Below, one piece after another: positions 34,709 to 49,200 of a stretch of 64,000 nucleotides of DNA. The stretch covers positions 62,001 through 126,000 of the forward strand of contig JASAND010030600.1 of NCBI GenBank assembly GCA_030248195.1, in the 5' to 3' direction. A program made the position numbers and the translations under genes. The notes beneath the pieces were generated by a model. That model did no database searches, was not told the origin of the DNA, and saw only the letters and a list, made by a program, of their open reading frames with translations. Every line of letters starts with the position of its first letter. The first letter of the stretch is position 1. Source of the stretch: Trissonchulus latispiculum. Lineage: Eukaryota; Nematoda; Enoplea; Enoplida; Ironidae.

Positions 34709-37700
34709 GTATGTGGGGAGGGGGATTTGCTGCTGCTTTTTCCAGTTTAGTATTTCAGGAACCTGAAATTGTACATACCATAACATACATACGGCAGTGC
34801 ATTTTATATTACACGCATACATACTTGCATAGTTGCATAGCATAGGAATTACTAACTCCAGGAACTTAACTCCACAAATGTAAAACTTTTGCAAATATTG
34901 ACTACAATGTTGTTGCTAAGGCTAGTTGAAGTCATATTGTACTTTTAATCTGGAATAGCTTACATAGTTAATAGATATTTTCAAATATGGTTTGAAATTC
35001 AGAAACTTCATATTATTATCTAACGGCTTTTACCACCGTTCTGCATTTGCCTTCGCAAATAGTCAACCAGCTATATGATTGCAAATATTTAACTTAACTC
35101 AAAACCAGTAGAATATCAGGAAGGCGAACTTCCCAAATAAGCGAGATTTGAGTAAAGGTTTCGTAAAGGTTTTACCTTTGTAAAGGTAAAGGTTTACCCC
35201 AGGAGATATCTCCGTCCTGCCACAGGACATGGGGTGCCGCTGCTCATTCCCGGATTCTCAGTCGTAGAGCCAGGAGTGTCACCTCAAATGATGACTGCAT
35301 CCGTGGAAGGGGGGGTGGCTCTTCTACGCAGACTCCTGTTTCTTACCTTCCTACCGTTGTTCTACTCATTTGCCGACCTGTTAAGGATGGATGGCTGGGT
35401 TGGCTAGAGCCGAGAAAGATTTGAGTCGAGTCGAGTCAAGTCGAGTCGAGAGAGATTTAAGGTGCTGGTATCCTTTTGTGCAGTGCTTTTGTTGTGTTTT
35501 TTGAAACGCTGTAACTTGCACAATTTTGGGAGTTGCAAAGAGCTTTATACATTGTTTTAAAGCTTATTATCTGTACATTCACATGAGTTTATAGAACTGG
35601 CAAAATTAGCAAAAAAATAGCAGAAATTTTCTGTCATGCTGACATCTAACAGGATGAATATAAGACCAAATGTTTTTGAACATCGATTTCTCAAAACTGA
35701 AGAATCGGCCAAAAGTTCTTGTTGTGCCGCGATATGAAGGACATATGGGCCGAGGGACGTTTTTTTGGATTTGGCTCAGCAGGTCTTAGCGGTCGAGAAA
35801 ATCGGCCAAATGCACAGTAACACGAAATTTCGCAACTTCGCATTGAGTTTTCTTGCTACTCAATATGTTTTAGCCCAAACAAAGAAAAACGTCCCTCCGC
35901 AGAAGTGCGAATTTCGATTCTGCCGAAAATCTCCGGAATCCGTCGAGTAGTTTTTGAGAAATCGATGTTCGAAACAAAATAATCGCAGTTTTGCCAAAAT
36001 GGTTTTTCGGCCAAATCTCTAGCTGAAAGCGATAAAGTCCGGCTAATAGGCATTCATAAAATGTGCATTTGGACGTTGTATCGATTGAGCATAACTAAGC
36101 CAATTTTGTCCTTAACATGTGGCAGTAATTTTGAAAAAACTGATTTCCTCGAAAATGGCCATTTTTTGACCCTAAAATCAGTTTTTTGCTTATACTGACT
36201 TAACCAATGTAGATAGCTCAAAGGTTGTAAGAGCAAAAATGTTCATTTTCGAGTTCTCTTTCCAGCCATACCAACCAATCCCGTGTCTTGTCTATCTACT
36301 TGGAGCTTAAGGCCAAAAACCAAAATTTTCTTATCTTTTGGCCTAAGAATACGGGACTGGTCCTAAAATGTTAAAGAGCACGGAAATAGGTTATTTCGTA
36401 AGTTTTAGCCCTTTGCGTAAAGGATTAAAGCCGTAGGAGTCAAAAATACCCGAAAGGAAACCAGCACCTTAAGTACTAAAATGTATACTACAGAAATAAG
36501 TCTGTATCGTTGGTGTGGAATGTCAAGCTCGAGTGAAGTTAAAACGAGCTAAACCAGTTAATTTTAACTCTATGTACTCTACCCTTTCATGAAAAGGCCC
36601 TTTTCGCACATGGAGACTTCAACAATTATTAGGAAGGATCACCGTTGTCGGTTACACAATTGAAATGAAAGAAGTAAAGCTCACAACTAAATCCGTTTCT
36701 TTTTATTGATCAATATCAATCAAGCGTGCTACATCACCCTAAATAATAAACAACAATAAAAACAGATAATAGCATTAATTAGCCGTGTTGATTGTGAACT
36801 GCTCATTAGCTAAAACAGGCGAATAACCTTTTTGCGGAAATATAACACGTGAATGTCGGGGTCGCCGGGAGGGGGTCGCCGGAAGGGGGGCCGCCGGGAG
36901 GGGGTCGCCGGGTACCAAATTTTATAATGACCGATTTCGCTCATTTTTGGCTATAATATACCCTCATATGTGTCCAAAAACAAGACAAATTTTTAGATCC
37001 AGGTAAGAGATATTGCAGTTCAAATCCATACAATTTAGTATTTATGCCACTATGCCTCGCTGAGGGCTTCGAAGTCGTGTGTTCATAGGATGACAAAAGA
37101 CTACGGCATGGCCAATAGATCAAATTGAAGCCTCTAACTGGGGCTATTTGTTGCTCTGCAAATGACAATGATACGCCAAGCACCGAGCGAGAAACGGCGT
37201 TTGAACGATTTGCTCAAGCTCCTTCCGACTGCTATTTACTTCAAACTTTAACGCGCTCTAAGTTTCTCATACTGCTTTGTAGAGACTTGGTGCAAGAAGA
37301 CTTGGTTCAGGACATCGTGAGCTTCAGTTTGATAAAAATTTGGCTATATTTCAAAAATTTGAAAATTTGTCATTTTTTGACAATAGAGCTCCGACATCAC
37401 AAGTTGGCAGAGCGTTTGCCTAGTGCGCAAAAGTCGTGGATTTGAGTCCCACCGGAGGTCCGAATTTTTCGGACCTTCGGTGGTGCATGGTTTTCTTCTT
37501 CTTCTTCTTCTTTCTTTCTCATATAATGCATATGTTTAATATATGAATCTGCCCCATGTTTAGACATTCATAATCGGCCCCAGGGGCAAAACTGGGTTAA
37601 GCTTAGCCCAGGTGAGGCTCTATTTCTGGTTTAGCCTGAAAACATCAGGGTTAACTTAATTCTGGGGCTAACTCAGTCCAATCAAACAATTTTGGGGGTG

Positions 37701-40700
37701 GCTATGCACGACCCCATAAACCCCGGTAAAAACGGTGTCAACCAATTTTCGGTCATAGGCCGTTAACATGAGCAAAACGGGGTTAACCCGTTTTCACTTG
37801 TAGCCTTCTGGAAGTTTTTAATTGTATTTCTTTTGCTGGTTCAAAACCAAGAACGCTTTCCGGTCCGGGGTCGCTATGTCGAGAAGGCTAAGTTTTGGCT
37901 TGGCTGATCACCCTGATTATTTAAGTCAGGTTCTCATGAGAGGTTCTAAAAGGCTAGCGCTAAAACCCAAACCCCCCTGTTAAGCTTTAAGGACGTTCAA
38001 AGTGCCGGCCCAAAAAATGGTGTTGCGGTTGGACGCTGGGTCTCGTAAATGCTGGGTCTCGTAAACATCGCTGAAAATGATAAGTTATTAATTATCATAA
38101 ATAGATTATTATTATAAATTAAATTATTATAGTTGTATTGTTATTTAAATATTATATTATTGTAAATTATTATTTATGAATTACCTAATTACAGTAATCC
38201 CTGATACTGTCATTCTTATACTTATACATGTCCTCTGCAATGATTACATACGGCTTGGAAAGCTTTGGCTCTTTTGCTCCCATAGTTACAAATCTGGGCA
38301 AATTTCAATTACCAGCTGGCTAACTAATTAGTTGCTTATTCGTGCGTTGACGTCTCCAAAACCTGGGTTATTAGACAAGTTGACTCCAAGCACAGCTATA
38401 CAGTCCGATATCTTACAAAGTGATCTAATAGCTTTGCCGTTTCAAGTCTCAACTAAGGTTGAGCCTTTCTGGGGTTTACGTAAATAAAAGTCATGCACAT
38501 TGAAACCCGAACTCTAGCATAGATCGATGCGACTGTGCCTCCGTAGCTCAGCTGGCAGAGCGTTCGCCTAGTCAGCGAAATGCCGTGGGTTCAAGACCGA
38601 TCATTCAATAATACAAGTCTTTCTTCTTCATTTCTTCTTAGATTAATTCAGCTCAACATTGACCATGTGTGCTTACCCATCTCCTAGAAATAGGGCTTAA
38701 AATTTCAAGCTTGAAGCTGGCTTTATTGATTCAGTGTTTGTGTGTCGTGTGTGCAGTTTTATTCTTTCCGTAGATATAAACTCTTGTTCTTCAGCAATGA
38801 TGAGTTGTATTGTGAGTGTGTTTGTATGATAAGGATAGTACAGGAATTCAGATGACCAAAATAGATGAAAATACTCCCTGCTTGTTTCGCCCCCTATTTT
38901 CTGTTTTCAATTTTTATAAAACAATTTTTTCAATTTTGCATTTTATTAAGTTCCACAGTAGCAGCAGCTGTGCTGACATAATTAATGTGACGGGGCACTG
39001 ATATTATGCTAGCTCGTCAAAAACTGGAATTGCCAAAGTTTTATACTGATAAGACAGTTGTTGCACCACTATTGCACTAGGTTGTCAGAGAACCTCCAGT
39101 AGGTATTGCAACTAGGAAGCTTAAATGGCTAATGTTTGCAGTTTGTTTCGCTTCTCTGGGCCCAAAAATCCTCAATTTTGTCTAGCATTAACGTTATGCT
39201 TTATCCTTTACTGTGTGTGTATATATAGGGACGCTGTGTCCCATAGTTTATGTATACACGTTGTATATGAGTTCATATAACTAAAGTTAACTTTAATATG
39301 CACCTCGTTTTGTTTCCTTGCACGCCAATATTTTAAAAATTTAAAACTTGTTTTGTTAAATTGAGCTGTCGGCTGCTGTACTGGTAGCATTTTATTTACT
39401 AAACATTTTTTGAGGACATTAATAGTTTGATTTGCTTACAGTTTTGAATGCTTTTTGAACCAGCAAATTGTTTTCCGCTTGAAAGAAACCTTGGATCTAG
39501 GCGTATTTTGGCGAGGAAATAAAATTACCACAATCACACTGGATTAAACTACTGTATTTTTGATAGGACAAGTGCAGGAGGTGAGCCGGTAACCGTTCGA
39601 GAAAAGTCCGGTTTTTAAAAATTTCCAAAAAATTGCAAAAATTTAAAAAAAAGCTGAATTCTGGGATTAATGTGAGCGACCATTCTGTAGAGGTTGTGAG
39701 TTAGGATTATGGAGATTGAAAAAAATCAGGACTGTACAGAAGGCGATGTTTTCTGGCAAGTGAAAAAGTGTGCTTGGTATGATTTTGATTTTGCCCAAAT
39801 TTTTACACCAAACCAAAAAAGCTGGGAAAAGATCCCTTTGGGCTCGGGGGGGGGCTGATGTTCCGACGGCACAATCCCCCTTCAAGCACATGTTGAGGGA
39901 ACCCCCAACATTACCACTACCAAGACCACTACCAATCTATGAGGGAGCCAACTTTAAGCGGGAAGCTAGGGCGAAAAACATGATTATCTCTATTTGTTCC
40001 GCCTCCCAATTAGCCAACATGACCAGAAAACCAGTTGGGATGAGGGACAACTTCGGTGGAGGGTACGATTTAATTTTGAAGGGTTCCCATACCCCTATCC
40101 ACCCACCTCCTACCCTGTCCGGCACTTTAATTAATTTAATTTCGTGCTACATTAATTTTTATGTCACATAATTGGCTATCAATTTATGTTCTTGTATTTA
40201 GATCTTCAAATTATTTAAACTTTTCTGATTTGATTTAATTTGTGAACGATAAACGTATTGTTTGGAGAGATGACTGGCTCACCACAGGTTGTGCCAATGG
40301 CCCTGCCAGAATCCTACGGCGTTTCCTGTGTGGATCTGATGACACGAGATAATCTCCCCAGAGAACGGGGAATATTTATCCGGATATTTTATCCGACCCC
40401 CAAATTTGAACCGGATCCCGCCACGGATTCCAGTATGGAGATGATCCCTGAACCCAGAGAAGAATATTTGAAAGGAATGAAAAATTTCGTGAAAATGTTT
40501 CCTACCATTTTGGGCAAATTGATGGGAAGATGGTTGGATTCAAAGATCAGATCTTTTAGCAGCAAACACCGACTACCTATTAAATATTTTGGTCCGATTT
40601 GGGCGGGCGAAAAAGGACCTTACCCGGTCGTGGTTTTTAGTCCTGGATTTTCAAGTAAGTCTACGATGGCTTGTTTACTCAAACTCCTTAGAATGAAATT

Positions 40701-43700
40701 TATTACCATTAAACTGTGTGGAATGTAAACATTTACACGGAAAATTGTCTTCCCATTTTGAAGTTTGGAATGTGGAATTTAGTGATTTTGACTGAGCCGC
40801 AACCTGAGAAGGACTCACTGGTTGAGCGTTCCACTGAAAATTCTAAACTTGGAGGTTCGACCTGGTCACTTTTCTTCACATCTTTCAATCCTGATTTCAA
40901 CCTTTCATTGTGCGAAACCTTATGTAGTGGTATTTTAACTAATAAGTTCAGGTAAATGTATACATTCACACCTCAAATGGTGGTATACCCCGATCTAGGA
41001 AGGGGAAAATTAAAAATGTTAGGGGGAAATTAAAAAAAATTTTTAACGTTTTTGACCAAAAATTAATAAACAATGACAGTTTTCAGGGATTTTTAAAAAA
41101 TGGAAAAATAGTTAAATGTGCTAAACAAGAAATGTTGAGTGTCTTACTCCACCTATTGTAGATTATTGATGCTAATAATCCTACCATCAACATGTGCAAT
41201 TTTGTACAATATAGTGAGAATCAAAAATCAAGATTACAGTGTACAGTCCTAGGCTTAGTAATCTCCGAGTTTTGTCAAAATGCCAATGCTAAGTGGAAAA
41301 TATTTGTTATTTATCATTTTATTTTATTTATTACAGACATGCGATTCGGCAACACTGGAATTGCCGTGGCCTTGGTAGCTCAGGGCTACGTCGTTGCCGT
41401 TGTGGAGCACGGAGATGGATCCAGCTGTTACACTCATCGAGAGAGCGGTCCAATCCCCTTCAGCCCGCCGGCGGGCTTCAATGGCTTTAACTTTTACTCC
41501 TGCGCCCGAGGGTTTGCCACTATGGCCGAGCATCGCTCCCGGGAGTTGGTGCGAAGCTTCGAGCTGATGGTTAAGCTGGGAAACGGGCTGCTGAAGGAAA
41601 GCGACCTCTGGGAGCCGCCAAAAGGCTTTGATCTAAATATGTTCAAGGGTCAGCTGAAGACTGAGTCTATGCTAGCCATGGGTCACTCGCTGGGCGGTGG
41701 CGCCATTCTGTCTGCCGTTGCCAAAGAGTGTCAGATTTTCAAGAGCGCCGTCATCCTTGATGGAGCTATGATGAATGTTAACAAGACGAGTTTTGACAAT
41801 CTTTGTGGCAAGAAAACGCCCATTCTTTTCGTTAATGCCGATGGACACTACAAGGAAGAGGTTGAAAAACGTTGGAAACTAACCCAGGGAAATCCGGATT
41901 TCGTTAAGATGATAACGATCAAAGGAACCACCCATGTTAGCTACTGTGACTCGGCCCTCTACCTGAAGTCCTGGCAGGGTCGCGGGAAGATAGAGCTTCC
42001 TGTTCTGGAGCGAATGGTTGCCCTGGCAACGAAATCCTTCGACGAAGCGTCGTCAACTGCTGGCGGTTTGAAATCGTGGCCAGACGAACTACTGCGAAAG
42101 CAATATCCTAATGAAATATTCTCTCCTCTGACAGCAAGCGTGGACAGGAAACTTAATCGAAATTATCAATTTAAGGACTAAACTGACTCAGCTTTAGCTT
42201 CGTTTAATGTCGGTTGATTATTTTTATTGCTGTTTATTTTTGAGTTGCTTCGGTGTTCTCTCAATTAGCAATCGCAGCCTTATACAACAGTAAAAAGAAA
42301 ATACTCCCAGAATAAGAGTTGTCATCTTTCTGAGATCCTGAAAGGTGATCATGAAACCCGTCAACTGGAACAACCACCACCAGAGAAACAATACATGATT
42401 ATTATTTAGAAATAATTTTTAAATAATCTTGTTTTCAAATCAATTTGGCTAAAGTAACAATGTATAAAGAAATTAAGAAAAAAGCACGAGCCAGAATTAC
42501 TGAACAGACTAGCCAGTTGGCAGGACGTCAAGTCAAAAACTGAAAAACCAACTGGAAAATTCGTACCATGTTGAAATTTAAATTCCGTAAATAGAATATC
42601 TTGACGGAATAAAATGAACTGAAATACCGAACTCGACCGAAGACCGAATCAGCTGCCCCACAAAACTGCAACTGCAGCAACATAAAAAGATAATACCGTG
42701 AAGTGACTTATTTTTATTTCTTATTTCTTTTTATTTCTTTCAGCCTATTTCATCTTCACTGTCTTGAACACCAAAACGTCATTCCTTTTGTGTAGGACTG
42801 ACGATAAAACCGCATTAATTTTCGTTTGATGCGAGCCAACAGCCAATCAGATTGCAGAAACGTCCTCTCCGTCAATTAGTTTCAACAAATCAAAATAGAG
42901 CTTCCGTTTGCGTGTAGTAGGTCAGTGTTTGAGAACGGCCGGCTAAACCGGACCGGCTGGCCGCCGGTTAGATGGTCGATCACTTGGCCGGCCGTTGGCA
43001 GAAGGTTGCCGGCTGGTCATTTTCAGAAATGTAATAAACAATTCTAATCTGTAGTGGAAAGAAGTCCGTTTTGATTAGGACACAGAAAGTAATTTTATGT
43101 AAGGAAATTGTTAGTGAAGTACTTGGCAACTCCAACTGGCAGATTCCAAATTTAGTTTCTGCCTTTAAATTCTGGCTCCCATGAAAAATATTGTTTACGG
43201 CACACGTTTATTCCTTTTCTTTTTTCCTGATTCATGCGGATTCTATTAAGAAATCGGCAACATATTAAGCTTTTCATAACCGACTTGAGCTTCGTACGAG
43301 CCTGCAGGGTTTTCTGAAATCGTCGAAAGAAATATGCAAGCATAAAATGGGACGAACAATGACAATTGTTATCAAAACTAACTTTTTTGCTGAAAGCAGG
43401 CCGGACAGCTCGACTATTCCTGTACCCCCGTTTCGACCAGGTACTGATTTCAACTTACTTATGACTAATTCAACTAATTGACAACTTACTTGCTGGACTA
43501 ATTAACTTTTAGCTATTTTAACTTGACTAGCTTAGTATTAGAAATTAAAACAGTTATAAGTTAACTAGTTGACACCTTCAGTATGCACCCATACAAAATT
43601 TCAAAGTTATTCATTAAAAAAATCAAAAGTTAGGGCTGGGGAGTGGGGGAAAAGCGCAAAAGATCCGTTTTTTGCTCTCGTAACAGAGCCAGAGCCTGCC

Positions 43701-46180
43701 TGGCAGCCTGTTGTCTCCCTCGTATCATTAATCTGGGTTACAGTTATTATTATTGAAGTGATACCTACTTGACATTGGCAGACAACAGCCAATCAAATAT
43801 CAGAACCATCCTCATTGTTTGTGAAAGTATATATTACGGTAGCTTAAAGTTTACATTAGTACTGATGTGCTCTTACTTGAGGCGCGTCTGCTGGCATCTG
43901 ATTGGCTGATTAAATTGACCAATTACTTTTCACAATTCTGTTTCCAGCATTTGAAACACCGTAATCTACTTTTACAGGATATCTTCTCGCAAGCAGTGCC
44001 GAGTCGGAAGTTGAGAGCGTTGCTTTCCAATCGATAGGTTTATAATTTTGATTCAATTTTCCATTAATGATTCTTAAATTTTTTGCAAGGGCCAGAGGAT
44101 AGCCGTGAAAACAACAAACTTAGCTTTCAAGTTAGAAAACTCGGAACAAGAGGAAATACAAATAACCAAATCAAACAAATAATAATCAGGTATCCACATG
44201 TCCTGATATAAAGAAGAAGTAGCATAAGTTGAAACTGATTAATACATAGTTAAAATTTTTAACAAAATCAGCGCTTTATATGAAATCGGCAGTCGAAAAA
44301 CCCATGTTTTGGAAGCAATTTTTAAATAATCTCATTTTAAGTGATTATGTCAACATCGGGTAAAGATAAAAGGGATAAACTGTCTATCTATTTATATACA
44401 ATTCTACAAAAGCTGAAGGCTTGTCGCTTACTTTGCTTGTCTGTAATCATTCTAGATATGGCAAATCTGCTCTCATTTCCTTGTGTAACCTCTGAATTTT
44501 GTTTATCTCAGATTTATCTCATAAATTGTCACAGTTTGCATTTCTACTCTCCAAAAAATTTGTGGAAATATTTTATTTTCCATTTTCCACTTTCAGATCC
44601 AGTAATCTATCAAGCGGAGGGGGTGGATTTGGTCGGGGCCGCTTGGAATCCATCCGGCACTGTTTTAGCCTTGGCCGGGAAGCTCAAGGAAGCCACCGAA
44701 GGAGAGCAAAATCTGGTCCAATTTGTCACACCCGTTGGACAGGTGGGAATACTAAACTTAGTTTTTTTAACCTTTTTCCATTTCAACGTTACCAGTAGCA
44801 CTGGCTGCTGCTATACTGATTTAGTAGGAGATATTAACTTTAATGACTAAGTTGATTGTAAACTATTAATATGGCATTAATTAACTAAACTAATTATATA
44901 ATTATATATAACTATAACAGTAAACAGGTCAGATCATTCAATCCTCTAAGTTCTACCATACACTATGTAGCATGATGTTGGATCTGGATCCCAGTGCAGG
45001 GGCTTGAACCCAAATTTTTGAGTGGTCTCTGTGCCTTAAGCATAAACTAATGCTAATAGTAGCATAGCAATTTTTAATAATTTTGCAACATTTTAAAATT
45101 CTGATCGATTAGTTCGAAAAGTTAAGAAATTTTAGTATAAGTTTGCGGTGAAGCTGGAATTTATTAGGAATTTCTTTGCGATTACCGTTTTTTCCGGCCA
45201 TTTCTACTCAATTTCTTGGCTACTTTTTCTACTTCTTGCCCTAGGGCTTGGGCGGTGGGCAAACGGTAGGGTTTGTATCTTGTTTAGGCTAAGTTGGGGA
45301 GGAGGGTCTTGTACCCCAATACTCCCCTGTTAGCCTATGCTTTAAGCAGACAAAAGAAACTATAAATCAGCTAACTATTTAGCTTACATCACCATGTAAA
45401 CGAGAGTCTCACTTTCTGTAGCGTAGCTATGTAAGTTGACTTTATTGTTACAGCTTCTTCGAACGCTTAAAATTCCGGGAAAGGAGATTGCGGGATGTTC
45501 CTGGGAAGGAACCGGATTACGGATTGGGTTGGCGGTGGATTCTCATATATTCTTTGCCAACATAAGACCCGACTATAAGGTGAATATACTATTTATTGGT
45601 TAGTGCTGCCTATTTTGATAACTTTCCTTCATTAAATAATGAGTTTCACCTTAGTCAAAATAACATAACGGGAGTTAAGGGGAAGTTTGTGTGCTCACGA
45701 AAGGAATTATGAAAGGATGATCATTTATGGACGTTTTTGGACTCTTGGGTTCCTTTTCACGAGGGTAGAGTAGAGTAGAGTTAGAATCAACGGTTTTAAC
45801 TCGCTTTAACTCCACTCAAGCTTGAGTTTCCCTCTGTCAACTCTTTCATGAAAAAGATTAATTGTACCTCTACTCTATCCTTTCTTGAAAATGTCCTCAG
45901 GTCCGAATTTTGCATGTATATTTTGTAGTTCACACGATACATTTATTGCACAACAGTTGGGCAACAGTCAACAAATGATTTTTTAAACGATTAGTAAAGG
46001 TATGCATTTTATTGTTTTAGTGGGGTTACTGTGGGAACACTGTAGTTTACAGTTTCTTCAAGCCGGACCGAATTGATCAGGGATTGGCTTTCTGGGACAG
46101 CAAACTGGATGAAGTAATTTTCCAAAAACTGTTTTCCGTTTATTTATTTTTATTTTGGACAGCCATGCAGCATAATCATG

Positions 46181-46220
<40 letters not shown>

Positions 46221-49200
46221 TAAAAACTATAATCACAGATTAGAAATGTCACTTTTTCCAAGTTGATATTCAGTTTAAAGCGTAGTGAAACTACATTAAA
46301 TTATTTCAGATCAATGTTCGATATGTTAGAGAGTTGTTGGGAGTAGCTTGTCACAAAGAGTACTGCGTGGTGGCCTATCGCTCAGACAGTTTTGAAAATG
46401 CTCAGGTACGCCCAGCTAATTAATATAATAAATTAATACGAGGCTTAATTAGGTTCCCTTACTTGGCTCGACTGAAATTTGTACGTAGTTATTTACGTAT
46501 TTTTATATTTACTATTTTAATATTTAAAATTTTCACTATTTTATTTAATATTTAAAAGTACGTAATATTTTATTTATTTATCTCATTTATTTATTTTCTC
46601 ATTTTTCCTAGTTATGTGATTACGCAAAAGTATGAATATCTAAATAAACAATACTAACCCTTCTTCAATTATTTTGTTTTATTATTTTACTTTGTTACAT
46701 AATTGTTGCAGTTTGTTCTGGAACTGTGTAACACCATTGGAACTCCGGTGGACACCAAGTTCATCGAAATTGAACCAATCGCCCTGGCAGTGAACAGTAC
46801 CTACGTCATCGCCGCCAGTAAGGAAGCTTTCTATCTGTGGCAATTTTCCCTTCCTCGACGCTCAACTAAGGACGCCAATGTACCACTCAGACGAGCCGGC
46901 GCCAAAGAACGGTACAGTTTCCCAGCGAGTGAGCTAAAATGATGGTTTGATGAATGATAAACTTAAGCTTCATTTTATTTACAAATTACAATGTAAGATA
47001 CACCTACATACAATATACAGAATAGGCATGGGCAACTTAAACGCTCTGATGTCAGCCTTTAGTCGTTGACAGTAGTAGTAAAGTGCAGGTTACGATAAGT
47101 GCAACTTCACCTGCACGTTGCTGCGTTCTATGTTTTAAGGTATGACGAAAAAGGTATTAACTTATAATTTTGATGATTATCCTTAAGAATAGTCTGAACG
47201 ACGAAAGGCTTCTTCAGAGTTTAGAGTACAGTTATAGTGCAAACTAACATTAAAGATAGAATACAATGCCAAAACTTATAAATATCTCTCGAAACAGTTT
47301 AGACAAAATGAACAGATTCATCTTTACATACAGTGAACAAAACAAAAACCAAACTGTGGTGTTTTACTACAAACAAATTGACCAAACCCTTACTGTTCTC
47401 AAAACGTAATCACATTCACTGTTCAGGTTTTCTCTGACAGGCTAGTTGGAGGTGAGGGAGGAACCCAAACCAAGTTTTAAAGACCGGAAAAATAGTATTT
47501 TCCTATGGATAAGTATTTATAGTTCAATGACCTGAAATTCGTGACACGACACCAAATAATTTTAAATACCTTCTAAAATACCTCATACCACGTTGAATTT
47601 AGAAATTGGGAATTTCTAATTTCGAATTCCAGGCGTAATTTCGATGCGGGCCATAACTGTTACAGTATTCACATACGGAGTTTAATATTGTTAGGCCATA
47701 AATTTAAGTGTATCCTAAGTTCTTCCTTTATACCAGAGCTTTGTTCACTTCCAGCCCCCCTGGACTGTCCTGGGGGTCCTCTGGGCCCGTGCTCCCCTTA
47801 AAACTGGCCACACTGTTAATTCTGGAGTACAGTTTCTGTATCGAGGGCACGGAAGCGGTAGCCGCAATCGTAACCGCATCCTCCAGAGTTTCCGGGAGAT
47901 TTTGATTTTTGGTTTCCGGCAACAGCAGCAACAGAATTCCGGACAGAATAGCCACACATCCGTAGGTAAAAAAGGGGAGCCAAGCCTCCACATAGAGACC
48001 GACCAGGTAGATTTGGGGTGCAATCATACTGCCGACTCGGGCAATCGTGGAGCCCATTCCCACGGCCGTATTTCGCATCGACGTTGGGAACAGTTCTGCG
48101 GTATAGTTGAAGATGGCTGCGAAAGCGGCGGCAACGCAGAGCTTTCCCAGCATCGCAAAGGTAACGATCAGCCAGCCGTAGTCGGTTGGTATGATGGCGC
48201 TGGCAACGACCGATACGCCGGCCAGCGTCATCATTAGGACGTGCGTTGGCTTACGGCCGATCTTCTCCAGCATTATGATTACCATTATGCAACCTAGAAC
48301 GGTGAGACAAGGCGAATTTTTGGGTCGTAGGTGCTGCAGTGACAATTAAATTTATTTAATTATACTTTGTGCAAGAGGTCGGCTAATTACTAATTACCAA
48401 TTTATATAGAACTACGATCTAACTAGTAACCACAAAGTGCTACTTTTTTCATTAAAATGTTTCTAAGGGTTGCTTGGTTAGCTGAACATTAATTGTTGTA
48501 TAATTTATATTTTTTCTGGAGACAAATGCTTTGGAATTATTTCTTTGTTTGCACCAAAAGCATTGATAGATGTTTAAACTGCTGAACATTCGCGTTTTAG
48601 TGTATACTAATTAATTAATTTATTAACAAATATCGGTTATCACTAGTCAACCTGCTCGTCATCTAGATTTCAAATCCAAATTTTAATCAGTGATAATATA
48701 ATGGTATATCATATTGTTTCTGAGTATATTTTTCTGTACCTGGTATTTCCATAAAGCCACAGAGTACGTAGTTGATATAGTCATCCCCTGGGAGATTGGT
48801 ACTGTTTAGAGATAGACCGTAGTAAAGCATAGAGGCTGAGAACCAACAGTAAAATACAATGATGGCTTGTCGACACAGATTCCAATGCTTCAGAATGGAT
48901 AAGATATTGGACTGCTCTGTTCTGAAACAGTTGAGATTAGATTCCTTAAATATTTTAAGTATTAAATTCCTTAAATATTTATGTATTTTATGCATGCGAA
49001 ATTAGGCTTCGAATTCCGGTTAAAGCTCATTCCACTGAAGCACCTGTAGGTATGTAGGCAGGTAGACCATATGAGCAGTAAGCAGAAGACCGCGGGGGTT
49101 TGAGTTCCACCAGGTACCCGATTATTTCCTGATATTTGTCGGTGTTTAACTTTTTTCCTTCTTTCTGTTCTATTTGTTTATATAATTTTGGAAATTGTAT

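Larger units (their letters stand above)
34709..44596 (+). other. 9.9-kb WDR35 intron hosting a second gene
   Basis: The donor is GCTG-GTATGT and the acceptor TTTCAG at 44596. It contains SINEs, a TTAA element, a reversed dispersed repeat and the PAF acetylhydrolase gene on the same strand. Confidence 0.8.

Noticed and set aside
38536..38612. Candidate tRNA gene
   Set aside because: Good A and B boxes, but the acceptor and T stems do not pair and a SINE-like CTT tail follows.
40258..40269. Earlier non-ATG start for the PAF acetylhydrolase
   Set aside because: The frame opens on TTG there; the first ATG is at 40270 and gives the usual family N-terminus.
44341..44850. 169-codon plus-strand ORF
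   Set aside because: It is one WDR35 exon (44597-44742) read through into both flanking introns.
48294..48345. ATG at 48345 as start of a separate minus-strand gene
   Set aside because: The frame before 48293 is intron; the conserved SLC22 reading joins the upstream exon through the AG at 48294.
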